10,627 nucleotides of DNA from Oceanicaulis sp. (GCA_007571185.1 RKRX01000045.1:1-10627), one strand, 5' to 3'; counted from the stretch's first letter, positions 1-7,419 are shown. Made by a program: numbers and translations. Notes: generated by a model not told the origin, from the sequence alone.

Positions 1-1257
1 GGCTGGTGGTTCTGGGATCCAGTTGAAAATGCTTCTTTCATGCCTTGGTTGCTGGGTGCGGCGCTGATCCACTCTTCGATTGCTACGGAAAAGCGAGGCG
101 TCTTCCCGGGTTGGACCGTGTTCCTGGCGCTCCTGGCCTATATCCTGTCGATCATGGGGGCTTTCCTTGTGCGTTCGGGCGTGATCACTTCGGTGCACGC
201 CTTCGCACTCGACCCCGAACGCGGTATCTGGATACTGGGTATGCTGGGTGTGAGTGCGCTGGCCGGATTTGCCCTGTTCGCCCTGCACGCCCATGCGCTG
301 GGTGAAGGGAATGGTTTTGAACCAACCTCCCGCGAGGCGCTGATGGGCGCCAACAATCTGTTGTTAGCTGCGACGGCAGGCGTGGTGCTGACCGGCACGC
401 TAACGCCACTATTCTTTGAGATGTTGAATTTGCCGACCATTTCGGTCGGCGCACCTTATTTCAACATGTCTGCTACTCCGATCCTGATGCTGACGGTGCT
501 GTTGATGCCGTTGGCGCCTTTCCTTCCCTGGGCCAATGGCGGAGCGAAAGCAGGTCTGTCGCAAATGCGCGCCAGTCTAATTCTTGTGCCTATGGCGGCG
601 GTGGTCTGTGCTTTTCTGATGGTGAGCGCACCTCCCATGGCGGTTGTCGCCGCCGCAATCGGGGCTTGGGCGATTTCTGGCGCAGTTATGGATTTGGGCC
701 GATACCTACCTGAAGCCATGACACGGGGCTGGGAGCTGTCGGCGGCGGGCCGGGCATTCGCCCACGCCGGGGCAGGTTTCATCGCGCTGGGCGCCGCTGC
801 AGACGCCTCTCGTCCCGTAGACATGAATGTGGTTCTGGCCCCGGGTGAAAGTGTGATGATCGCTGGTCGTGAGTTAACGCTTGATGGCGTGCATCGCGCT
901 GACGGTCCGAATTATATGGCGGACCAGGCGACTGTGCTGATCAATGGCGGCGCGGATGGAGCGATCACGCCTGAGCGGCGCTTCTATCCTGGCGCCAACC
1001 GGGCCACTCGTGAGGTGGGGCTGCGTTCGTCTGTATCAGGAGACTTGTATGTCTCCGTGGGTGAAGCCCGCATCCAGGAAGACGACGTCACTGCCTTTGA
1101 GGTGCGCGCGGCGTTTCATCCGCTGATTTGGATGTTGGGACTGGGTGCTGGCCTGATTGTTCTGGGCGGCGGGTTTGCTCTGGCGGGCCGTATCCGTGGC
1201 GGGGTACGCACATCGGGGTTCAGAGGTGTTAAACCCGCCATGGAGATGTTGGAATGA
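1..1257 (+). CDS. ccmF: Cytochrome c maturation protein CcmF, 3' part
   Basis: CcmF is the inner-membrane haem lyase subunit that works with CcmH to attach haem to CXXCH motifs of apocytochromes c in the periplasm. The gene is cut by the window start; 418 codons are visible in frame 1. The first visible residues are the family's WWD haem-handling motif (GWWFWDPVENASFMPWL, residues 1-17), followed by a conserved His (H24). Several hydrophobic segments follow, then a periplasmic domain (about residues 265-370) and a last membrane helix near residues 374-395. The segment VRSGVITSVHAFA followed by DPERG is also typical of CcmF. The stop codon overlaps the ccmH start (ATGA), so the two are translationally coupled. 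Rhizobial literature calls this gene cycK. Identity is clear; only the 5' end is missing. Confidence 0.96.
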   Translation, partial: GWWFWDPVENASFMPWLLGAALIHSSIATEKRGVFPGWTVFLALLAYILSIMGAFLVRSGVITSVHAFALDPERGIWILGMLGVSALAGFALFALHAHALGEGNGFEPTSREALMGANNLLLAATAGVVLTGTLTPLFFEMLNLPTISVGAPYFNMSATPILMLTVLLMPLAPFLPWANGGAKAGLSQMRASLILVPMAAVVCAFLMVSAPPMAVVAAAIGAWAISGAVMDLGRYLPEAMTRGWELSAAGRAFAHAGAGFIALGAAADASRPVDMNVVLAPGESVMIAGRELTLDGVHRADGPNYMADQATVLINGGADGAITPERRFYPGANRATREVGLRSSVSGDLYVSVGEARIQEDDVTAFEVRAAFHPLIWMLGLGAGLIVLGGGFALAGRIRGGVRTSGFRGVKPAMEMLE

Positions 1258-1628
1258 GGGTGCTCCTTCTTGCTGTGGCGTTGATCACCCAGCCCGTCAC
1301 TATTGGCGGATTACCCGTTGAGGAGGAAACTCGAGCTCAGGATCTGATGCGGGAAATGCGTTGTATGGTGTGCTCGGGGGAGTCCATTCTCGACTCCGAT
1401 GCGCCTATGGCTCAGGACATGCGCCGCTATGTGCGTGAGCAGGTGGCCCAAGGTGTGGATGACGAACAGGTCCGACAGGCTTTGGTCGAACGGTTCGGCC
1501 ATGAGGTGCTGCTCCGACCGCCCATGACTGGACCCGCAATCATTCTGTGGATGGCGCCGATGCTGTTTTTGACCTTTGGCGGTATGCTCCTGTTCGTATC
1601 AATGGGAAAGCGTTCCACCAAACTGTGA
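1254..1628 (+). CDS. ccmH: Cytochrome c maturation protein CcmH (CcmH/CycL/NrfF family)
   Basis: This is a 124-residue membrane-anchored thiol protein that handles the apocytochrome CXXCH cysteines in the periplasm and delivers them to the haem lyase CcmF. The N-terminus (residues 1-20) is a hydrophobic export signal. The family signature is present as RCMVC (C37 and C40), followed by SGESILDSDAPMAQDMR, matching the usual RCxxCQxQSIxDSxAxxAxDLR pattern. A C-terminal membrane helix spans about residues 95-115. Length fits the short alphaproteobacterial CycL form, which lacks the TPR domain fused in Escherichia coli CcmH; that domain is usually a separate CcmI/CycH protein. The ATG overlaps the ccmF stop (ATGA), which fixes the start. 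Confidence 0.95.
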   Translation: MRVLLLAVALITQPVTIGGLPVEEETRAQDLMREMRCMVCSGESILDSDAPMAQDMRRYVREQVAQGVDDEQVRQALVERFGHEVLLRPPMTGPAIILWMAPMLFLTFGGMLLFVSMGKRSTKL

Positions 1629-1874
1629 CTGGTGACAGGTTGAGTTTTTGAAAATCACGAACGGGCGCCAGGTCCGCTACACGCTGGCATGTGGTGCGCG
1701 GGTCAGGGTTCGGTATGGTCGATATGGTTCAACCAACGCCTTACATATCTGTGATGTTTTGGTAGTGGTGTTGACAACTGAACCCTGTCATCAGGTTCTG
1801 GCCCTTATAGGTCCGGGACAAGACCCTTGATGGGCGTCCGACCCGTTTCGCATGAAGGAGTGAGAAAACCTGCC
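1629..1874 (+). promoter_or_regulatory. ccmH-degP intergenic region with candidate regulatory sequence
   Basis: This 246-base gap contains no convincing gene. After the ccmH stop, a weak stem (1621-1626 with 1635-1641, one bulge) is followed by five T residues at 1645-1649 and could be a weak terminator. A TTGACA box lies at 1771-1776, but I see no good -10 box 16-18 bases downstream; the only TATA-like sequence (CTTATA, 1804-1809) is too far away. Immediately after the TTGACA is an imperfect dyad, GAACCCTG (1780-1787) and CAGGTTC (1792-1798), which could be a protein-binding site. The gap implies that the protease gene has its own promoter, but no heat-shock or ECF-sigma consensus could be recognised. 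Confidence 0.35.
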
Positions 1875-3350
1875 ATGAAATTGACTCAATGCTTGACCCT
1901 GTCAACCGCTGTTCTACTGCTCGCAGTCACTACTGTCGCCGTCGGCGCCCAGAGCGAGCAGTCCGGTTATGCATTCGCTGCTCCCAATGGTGCTCCTATG
2001 AGCTTCGCCAGCCTGATTGAGCAGGTCAGCCCGGCCGTTGTATCCATTGAAGCCGAAGGTCGTTTCGAGCCTGAAGTTGGCCCGGATCTGTCACAGCTGC
2101 CACCGCAGTTCCGTGAATTTTTCGAACGGTTTGACAGTATGCCTCAGACGCCGCGTGGACGTCGATCGCAAGGATCGGGTTTTTTCATTTCCACAGATGG
2201 CTATGTGGTGACCAACAATCATGTGATCAGCGGCGCCAATAGCATTCGCGTGGTGCTGACTGACGGCCGATCCCTGGAGGCTGAAGTTGTCGGTACTGAT
2301 ACCCTGACGGACCTGGCGCTGTTACGTGTTCAGCCTGAAGATGAGCCGTTTGATTTCGTCAAGCTTGACCGCAATCTGGACATCCGTGTGGGGGATTGGG
2401 TCGTCACCGTGGGCAACCCCTTTGGTCTGGGCGGCACGGCTACGGCGGGCATCGTCTCCGCTACTGGTCGCCAGATGGGGGCCAACCAAGCTTATACTGA
2501 CTTCCTACAGATTGACGCACCGATCAATCGCGGCAGTTCCGGCGGTCCGGCTTTTGACCTTAATGGTCAGGTTGTGGGTGTGAACTCTGCTATCATCTCG
2601 CCGACGGGCGGTAATGTCGGTATCGGTTTTGCGATCCCTTCTGATCTTGCCGCCCAGATTGTTGATCATCTGATTAGAGATGGCGAGGTGCGCCGAGGGT
2701 ATCTAGGTGTGGCGCCGGCGGTGCTGACCGATGATCTCAAGAGCGCTATGGGTCTTGATGAGAACATTGAAGGGGTTCTTATCAACCAAGTCTTGACTGA
2801 CACGCCTGCCGAGGCGGCAGGCCTTGAAAGTGGTGATATCATTCTCACCATCAATGATGATGTCGTGGAGGATCCGCGGGATCTGACTCGTCGCGTGGGT
2901 GCTTTCGCTCCGGGTGAACGCGTTGCCTTCCGTATTCTGCGTGATGAGCGCGAGCGCACCATTGATGTGACTCTGGCTGAACGCCCTGAAATTGATGAGC
3001 CTGCTGCTGAAGAAGGGCGCCGCGATACCGTTGCTGATCAGTTCGGGTTGTCGTTGGTCGGGCCCGGTGAAGCCGAGCGCGAGAACCTCGAACTGGAAGT
3101 TCGCGGTCTACTAATCTACGCTGTTCGTCCCATTTCCGATGCTGCAATGAAAGTCTTACGCCCGTGCGATATCATCTTGGAAGCGGGTGGTCGCAGCCTG
3201 AGCACCCTTGAAGATTTTGACGCTGCGGTGGAAGAGGTCCGTGAGAACGACCGGCGAGCTCTTCTGGTGTTCGTCATGACAGAGGGTGGACAACGCCGAT
3301 ACACCGCTCTCGAACTGAGTGCGGAGAACCTTGATGATAAGCAGGAATGA
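1875..3350 (+). CDS. degP: Periplasmic Do/DegP-type serine endopeptidase (HtrA family)
   Basis: This 491-residue protease/chaperone degrades or refolds damaged proteins in the periplasm. The start at 1875 begins a clear signal peptide (MKLTQCLTL..., cleavage near residue 25, VGA-Q). AAGGAG lies 14 bases upstream, a long spacing; in-frame starts further upstream would bury the signal peptide. The trypsin-like domain covers about residues 42-262 with a complete triad: H116 in TNNHV, D146 in TDLALL, S222 in GSSGGP. PDZ1 lies at about 272-368 (RRGYLGV to LAERP) and PDZ2 at about 388-480. In PDZ2 the usual GD before the substrate groove reads CD (C431). Length and two PDZ domains fit DegP/DegQ. 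It follows ccmFH as degP follows cycHJKL in rhizobia. Whether it is the main degP or a paralogue cannot be told from one window. Confidence 0.93.
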   Translation: MKLTQCLTLSTAVLLLAVTTVAVGAQSEQSGYAFAAPNGAPMSFASLIEQVSPAVVSIEAEGRFEPEVGPDLSQLPPQFREFFERFDSMPQTPRGRRSQGSGFFISTDGYVVTNNHVISGANSIRVVLTDGRSLEAEVVGTDTLTDLALLRVQPEDEPFDFVKLDRNLDIRVGDWVVTVGNPFGLGGTATAGIVSATGRQMGANQAYTDFLQIDAPINRGSSGGPAFDLNGQVVGVNSAIISPTGGNVGIGFAIPSDLAAQIVDHLIRDGEVRRGYLGVAPAVLTDDLKSAMGLDENIEGVLINQVLTDTPAEAAGLESGDIILTINDDVVEDPRDLTRRVGAFAPGERVAFRILRDERERTIDVTLAERPEIDEPAAEEGRRDTVADQFGLSLVGPGEAERENLELEVRGLLIYAVRPISDAAMKVLRPCDIILEAGGRSLSTLEDFDAAVEEVRENDRRALLVFVMTEGGQRRYTALELSAENLDDKQE

Positions 3351-3490
3351 GATACGGACAACGGTTATGAGGGAAGCGCCGTTCCAGCGCCCTGGTTGAG
3401 GAAAAACGGATCACGCTGACCTTTCCCGCGATGATGTGTGGACATGTCTGATTGCTTGCTTGCTCGGGCGGCGCACTGCAGATTGGGTCT

Positions 3491-6370
3491 ATGCTCGCGC
3501 CAATCAAAAACCGACTGACCAGGCCATTGCCGCTGATTGATGCTGAACGCGCTGCACGGGTGCGCAAGCGTATCGCCCCCGAGATTTACGCATGTTGGGG
3601 TAAAGCGACGGATTTTCTGGATGCGGTCTTTGCCGCTGCACCCTATTTGGCTCGTACAGCCTGGCGCCGGTCCGGCACCCTGAAAGCGTTGGGTGAGACT
3701 GCACCGGAAATCTTGATCGAACAGGTATGTGACGCTGCCAAAGCTGCCGTGCATCTGGCCGATGAGGTGGAGGTGATGAGATCCTTGCGGCTGGCGAAAC
3801 TTGATATACACCTGATCACGGCACTGGCGGATCTGGCGGATGTGTTCACGCTCCAACAGGTCACGATGGCGCTTTCTGATTTTGCTGATGTCAGCGTACA
3901 GACCGCGCTTGCCAGTGCAGCGCGTAGTTATGGTGTCGGCGTCGGAGACCTCGCCAATCCGCTGCCGGGATATTTCGTGCTGTGTCTAGGCAAGCACGGC
4001 ACGCGGAGTCTCAATTTCTCATCTGATGTTGATCTGGTGATCGTTTTCGAACCAGGGATTGCTCAGGCGCCGGAAGGTAAAGACCCTGTCAGGCTCTTCA
4101 CCCGGATTACTCGGAAGCTCAGCCATATCCTCCAGGAGGTGACCGCAGACGGATATGTGTTCCGTGTGGATTTGCGGTTGCGACCTGATCCGGGCTCGAC
4201 TCCGGTGGCGGTGAACGCGGAGATGGCGCGCCGCTATTTCGAAGCTGCAGGCCAGAACTGGGAGCGGGCAGCTTATGCCAAAGCGCGAGTCTGTGCTGGC
4301 GACCGGGGAGCGGGCCAAGAGTTTCTCGAGAACCTAACACCCTTCATCTGGCGTCGCACGCTGGATTTTGCCGCCGTGGAGGATATCCAAGCTCTCGTCA
4401 AGCAAATTCAGATTGTAGGTAGGTGTGCTGAGATTCAGGCGCCTGGCCATGATGTCAAGTTGGGTCGAGGCGGGATCCGAGAGATCGAATTGTATGCTCA
4501 GTGCCTGCAACTCGTTTTCGGGGGACGGATGCCCGCCTTGCGTATTTCTGGAACGGTGCAGGCTCTGTCAGCGCTAGCGAGCCACGGTCTGGTCGACACC
4601 GAGGAAGCTGAAGCGTTGACTGTATATTACAATGCTTTGCGGGATGTAGAGCATCGCATCCAGATGCTTGAGGATGAGCAGAGCCAAACTCTGCCGGTTT
4701 CAGAAGCAAGGCGCAGGGCCGTGGCGGCGCTCTCGGGTGAATCGGTCCTGAAAGCGTTTGATAACCGGATGATGGCGTTGTTCGGCGCAGTTCATGCTGT
4801 GTTCACCGCCCAGTTTGAAGATGGAGACAGTCTGGCGACGCAAGCAGGTAGCCTGGTTCTGACCGGAGTGGAGCCCACTCCTGACACGCGTGAAACCCTG
4901 ATCTCGCTTGGGTTTGCAGAACCAGATCAGGTGTGGAAGCGTCTGGCGGGCTGGGCTGCGGGTCGGGCCCGGGCGGTCAGAACCGAACGGGCGCGGCAGT
5001 TGTTTACTCGCTTTGTCCCCCGATTGGTCGAAGGATTGGCGGTGACCGGAGATCCCAACGCAGGATTCACACGTTTTTGCACCTTTTTCGAAGGGTTGCC
5101 CGGTGGGGTTCAACCTCTGTCTCTTCTGGTCAATCAACCCGAGTTGGCGCGAGATATCATCACTATATTGGGGCTTGCTCCACGCTTGGCGGAGATATTG
5201 GCCCGGCGCCCAGCGCTTCTGGACACGCTTTTGGCCTCCGCCTTCGCCCGTCCTCTGCGTGAGGATACTGTTAGTTACCGGTCTGATCGGTTCGGCGCTT
5301 TAGTTGATCTGTCCTATGAAGATGCGCTGAATACGGCACGGCGCCTGGCGCGAGAGGAACACTTGCGCATAGGTAGCCAGCTTCTGCTAGGTCGCGCGTG
5401 CCCCCGAGATGCCGGGGCGGCCTATGCCGATCTGGCCGATGCCTGTGTGCGGGTCATGGCCTCTGTTGTTCTGCGGGAAATGACTTGCAGGCATGGTCCC
5501 GCGCCGGGGCGATGGGCCGTACTTGGATTGGGTAAACTGGGCGGTCGGGAATTATCATCTACTTCGGACCTGGATATTATGGTTGTCTACGACGAGGATC
5601 AGGCGCAGTCAGAAGGCTCACGCCTCGTTGGGGTGCAGACATGGTTCACCCGGTTCACACAGCGTCTGGTGTCGGCCTTGTCCGCTCCCACCGAGGAAGG
5701 TAAACTTTATGATGTGGATTTGGCTCTCAGGCCGTCAGGAGGCGCTGGGCCGGTCGCGGTGCGGTTCAGCCGGTTTGTGCAATATTACGCCAGCTCGGAG
5801 GCTTGGACCTGGGAGCGTATGGCGATGACCCGGGCGCGCCTCATCAATGATGAAGGATTGGGAAGTCTGTTGAGCGCCGCCATCGCGGGTGTCATCGCCC
5901 AGGCCGGCCCTGTGGAAAGACTGCGTCTGGATGCAGCGTCCATGCGCGCACGGTTGGAGCGCGACAAGAGCACGGCTTCACCCTGGAATATCAAACTGCG
6001 CAAAGGCGGGATGATGGATCTGGAATTCATCGCTCAGTTGGGACAGTTGGCCCAGGGGCGACAATTGAGCCCGTCGACACCCGTTGCGCTGGAACAGCTC
6101 ATGGCTGCTGGCTGGCTGCGTGAAAATGATGCGGAAACTCTGATCGGAGCCCACAAGCTGTACAGCGACTTGACCCAGCTTCTGAAAGCAGCGCATGGTG
6201 AGCGATTCAACCCCGACAGTGTCAGCGAACCCTTCGCCCGCCGACTGAGTTACAGAGCGGGATGTGAAGATCTGGACTGTGTGCTCAAGCGTTTGCAGCA
6301 CACGGCTGATCAGGTGCGACGGCTGTTTCTGCGTTATGTGGGATCCGTGCATTTTCCTGTGATGGAGTGA
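3491..6370 (+). CDS. glnE: Bifunctional glutamine synthetase adenylyltransferase/deadenylase
   Basis: GlnE attaches AMP to, and removes it from, a Tyr of glutamine synthetase, under control of PII (GlnB) and glutamine. The 959-residue protein has the duplicated nucleotidyltransferase architecture of the family (E. coli GlnE has 946 residues). The N-terminal adenylyl-removing half carries GKHGTRSLNFSSDVDL (residues 168-182, D179 and D181) and RGGIREIELYAQ near 324. The C-terminal adenylylating half carries GLGKLGGRELSSTSDLD (D693 and D695) and RKGGMMDLEFIAQ near 835. I chose the ATG at 3491; its Shine-Dalgarno is weak, and a TTG 39 bases upstream (3452) is an alternative that adds an atypical Cys-containing tail. 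The 140 bases between degP and glnE contain no obvious terminator or intact gene. All key acidic residues are present, so it should be active. Confidence 0.96.
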   Translation: MLAPIKNRLTRPLPLIDAERAARVRKRIAPEIYACWGKATDFLDAVFAAAPYLARTAWRRSGTLKALGETAPEILIEQVCDAAKAAVHLADEVEVMRSLRLAKLDIHLITALADLADVFTLQQVTMALSDFADVSVQTALASAARSYGVGVGDLANPLPGYFVLCLGKHGTRSLNFSSDVDLVIVFEPGIAQAPEGKDPVRLFTRITRKLSHILQEVTADGYVFRVDLRLRPDPGSTPVAVNAEMARRYFEAAGQNWERAAYAKARVCAGDRGAGQEFLENLTPFIWRRTLDFAAVEDIQALVKQIQIVGRCAEIQAPGHDVKLGRGGIREIELYAQCLQLVFGGRMPALRISGTVQALSALASHGLVDTEEAEALTVYYNALRDVEHRIQMLEDEQSQTLPVSEARRRAVAALSGESVLKAFDNRMMALFGAVHAVFTAQFEDGDSLATQAGSLVLTGVEPTPDTRETLISLGFAEPDQVWKRLAGWAAGRARAVRTERARQLFTRFVPRLVEGLAVTGDPNAGFTRFCTFFEGLPGGVQPLSLLVNQPELARDIITILGLAPRLAEILARRPALLDTLLASAFARPLREDTVSYRSDRFGALVDLSYEDALNTARRLAREEHLRIGSQLLLGRACPRDAGAAYADLADACVRVMASVVLREMTCRHGPAPGRWAVLGLGKLGGRELSSTSDLDIMVVYDEDQAQSEGSRLVGVQTWFTRFTQRLVSALSAPTEEGKLYDVDLALRPSGGAGPVAVRFSRFVQYYASSEAWTWERMAMTRARLINDEGLGSLLSAAIAGVIAQAGPVERLRLDAASMRARLERDKSTASPWNIKLRKGGMMDLEFIAQLGQLAQGRQLSPSTPVALEQLMAAGWLRENDAETLIGAHKLYSDLTQLLKAAHGERFNPDSVSEPFARRLSYRAGCEDLDCVLKRLQHTADQVRRLFLRYVGSVHFPVME

Positions 6371-6423
6371 TGCCGGAAACACAAGGCGGCGATGATGGTG
6401 AGCGATACGAACGGTTGGTCTGA
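6370..6423 (+). pseudogene. Short reading frame overlapping the glnE stop, probable stub of a lost downstream gene
   Basis: An ATG at 6370 overlaps the glnE stop as TGATG, the usual arrangement for translational coupling. It reads only 17 residues (MPETQGGDDGERYERLV) before TGA at 6421. The charged start looks like a real protein N-terminus. Continuing in the next frame gives SESWVRLARRCSG, so a frameshift near 6415-6425 may have broken a longer gene. The wording loosely recalls the start of ECF sigma factors (YERLV...LARR), but too little remains to name it. Confidence 0.3.
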
Positions 6424-6540
6424 ATCCTGGGTCAGGCTTGCGCGGCGGTGTTCGGGACCGGTTCAGCTTACCACTCTTCAATTGAAGAACATGACTGTAG
6501 ATCACATTATTCCGAGGTCAGAGGGTGGAATATCTTATTT
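6392..6540 (+). pseudogene. HNH endonuclease remnant
   Basis: In this frame, bases 6500-6529 encode DHIIPRSEGG, preceded by KNMTV. TVDHIIPRSxGG is a hallmark of the beta-beta-alpha metal HNH nuclease fold, where the DH pair sits at the active site. A single Cys (in RRCSGPVQL) lies about 20 residues upstream, where the family usually has a CxxC zinc knuckle; one Cys appears missing. After SEGGISYF the reading enters the inverted repeat starting at 6541 and loses resemblance to the family, so the C-terminal Asn/His part and zinc ligands are absent. The start is uncertain (ATG at 6392 or 6395, no clear Shine-Dalgarno). It is best read as a broken fragment, not a working nuclease. Confidence 0.45.
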
Positions 6541-6557
6541 CCACGGTACACGACCTC
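6514..6557 (+). repeat. Two-part hairpin at the left edge of the inverted repeat
   Basis: GAGGTC (6514-6519) pairs with GACCTC (6552-6557), and inside it GTGGAA (6525-6530) pairs with TTCCAC (6539-6544), leaving an internal loop and an 8-base loop. The inner pairing straddles the left boundary of the larger inverted repeat at 6541. No T-run follows, so it is not a standard terminator. Confidence 0.5.
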
Positions 6558-6846
6558 ATGGCAAAATCCTCCTTGTGCTCAGGCCTGAAAGTGACCGTTC
6601 TGGGCATTTCTATCGTCAAGTGTGAAGGGATTTTCGCTTCTCGTGGTAGTAGAGGCGTGTACCATGTCTTATTTCAAAAATTGCAAACTAACCCATTGAT
6701 TTTATTATCAATGGCACTTTGCGGGATAATTCCCTTTTTTTGCACGAGAGGTGAAAACCCCTTCACACTTGACGATAGAAATGCCCAGAATGGTCATTTT
6801 CAAGCCCGAGTACGGGAAAGATTTTGTCATGAGTCGCGTGCCGTGG
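6541..6846. repeat. Large inverted repeat, possibly MITE-like or paired leader duplication
   Basis: Bases 6541-6645 are the reverse complement of 6743-6846 at about 85% identity: 15 substitutions and one single-base gap over 105 columns. The central 32 bases (about 6598-6629 in the left arm) match perfectly. All 15 substitutions are transitions. The arms surround a 97-base centre (6646-6742) with no similarity between its halves. Read outward, each arm ends in a translation start: the left arm on the minus strand has AAGGAGG, 8 bases, then ATG (6558-6560); the right arm on the plus strand has GGAAAGATTTTGTC then ATG (6830-6832). Both reading frames soon stop. It could be a small non-autonomous element, two truncated insertion-sequence ends facing away from each other, or a duplicated gene leader. 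No clean target-site duplication was found. Confidence 0.85.
6693..6714. repeat. Perfect 7-bp hairpin in the centre of the inverted repeat
   Basis: CCATTGA (6693-6699) and TCAATGG (6708-6714) form a perfect stem with an 8-base AT-rich loop. Shortly after it, GGGATAATTCCC (6723-6734) is a second small dyad followed by seven T residues (6735-6741), which together could terminate transcription on the + strand. The centre is much more AT-rich than the flanking core genes. Confidence 0.5.
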
Positions 6847-7030
6847 CGGTCAGTGTGGGATTACTACTAGGTCTTTGTTTTTTGACCTCCGACCTTTGAA
6901 ATGGATGAGCATTGGGCGTAGGTTCTGGGTTTTTAGAGATATCCATCTGGGCTCACGGGGTGTACTTTACGTCGCGCGCGCGCCGCTAAAACCGCCACGT
7001 CCATATTCACCTGCCATATTCACCTGCGAG
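6847..7030. other. Gap between the inverted repeat and the trpS fragment, with a tandem 13-bp repeat
   Basis: No gene is supported here. CCATATTCACCTG occurs twice in direct tandem (7001-7013 and 7014-7026), ending just before the trpS start codon. A short stem AGGTC/GACCT encloses a T-rich loop around 6870-6890. A run of alternating CG is present near 6973-6983. No Shine-Dalgarno is evident before the trpS ATG. Confidence 0.5.
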
Positions 7031-7261
7031 ATGTCCATGACCGACACAACACCCGCCTATTGCGGTCCTGACCGCATTCTGTCCGGCATGCAGCCCACCG
7101 GCGGTTTGCATCTGGGCAATTATCTCGGCGCGCTGAAGAGCTGGACTCTCATGCAGGACAGCGGTAAGCAATGTTTCTTATGCGCTGTGGATATGCACGC
7201 CATGACCATGGAGTACGATCCCGTCCTTTTGCCAGATCGTCAGATGAAGGGGCCGTCATGA
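7031..7261 (+). pseudogene. trpS: 5' fragment of tryptophanyl-tRNA synthetase gene
   Basis: The frame encodes 76 residues, of which about the first 69 match the N-terminus of bacterial TrpS. RILSGMQPTGGLHLGNYLGA contains the class I HIGH-type signature as HLGN, followed by CAVDMHAMT, the counterpart of the usual VVDLHAIT. Resemblance ends after DPVLLPDR (about base 7240), and a stop follows at 7259. A complete enzyme is about 330 residues, so the rest of the catalytic domain, the KMSKS loop and the anticodon-binding domain are missing. The fragment cannot charge tRNA, and a full trpS must exist elsewhere in the genome. Its stop overlaps the ATG of the next small gene. It is either debris from a duplication or rearrangement, or a gene start captured by a mobile element. 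Confidence 0.88.
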
Positions 7262-7419
7262 TATATCTCATCACCGAGGATTGGTTTATTTACTCTGTGT
7301 GTACGCTCGTCTTGTTTTTCATGTTTTGGGCGCTGATTGCGTGGTTGAGTCCTGTTTGGGCGGCGTTTTGGATTGTCGTTATTTTTGCAGGTCTCACATT
7401 CAAGCAACAACCTCTTTAA
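7258..7419 (+). CDS. Small Trp-rich membrane protein, copy A
   Basis: This 53-residue protein is of unknown function. An AAGGGG Shine-Dalgarno sits five bases before the ATG, and the ATG overlaps the stop of the trpS fragment. Two hydrophobic stretches are visible, about residues 11-30 and 32-48, separated by a Ser-Pro turn in the segment ALIAWLSPVWAAFWIVV, suggesting a membrane hairpin or one long bent helix. Four Trp lie within 20 residues. The main support for it being real is a second copy on the opposite strand (7947-8120) with 23 of 31 identical residues in the core and conserved WLSP-WAAFW spacing. The DNA is AT-richer than the flanking core genes, which suggests acquisition. No known family was recognised. 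Confidence 0.75.
   Translation: MIYLITEDWFIYSVCTLVLFFMFWALIAWLSPVWAAFWIVVIFAGLTFKQQPL

Noticed and set aside
1648..1830. Small frame between ccmH and degP
   Set aside because: No Shine-Dalgarno, low-complexity basic sequence and no resemblance to a known protein; treated as intergenic.
1827..1874. Earlier starts for the protease gene
   Set aside because: They place 16 mostly polar residues before a clean signal peptide beginning at 1875.
3365..3856. 163-codon frame on the minus strand opposite glnE
   Set aside because: It is antisense to the well-supported glnE N-terminus and shows no protein-like motifs.
6370..6460. ECF sigma factor remnant after glnE
   Set aside because: YERLV and LARR resemble sigma-factor starts only when two frames are joined; too short to support a call.
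6723..6741. Strong intrinsic terminator in the centre of the inverted repeat
   Set aside because: The stem is only four base pairs, although seven T residues follow; kept only as a possibility in the hairpin entry.
6525..6899. A 124-codon open frame on the plus strand across the inverted repeat
   Set aside because: It runs through both repeat arms and the AT-rich centre, has no Shine-Dalgarno and resembles no protein; its length is explained by chance.
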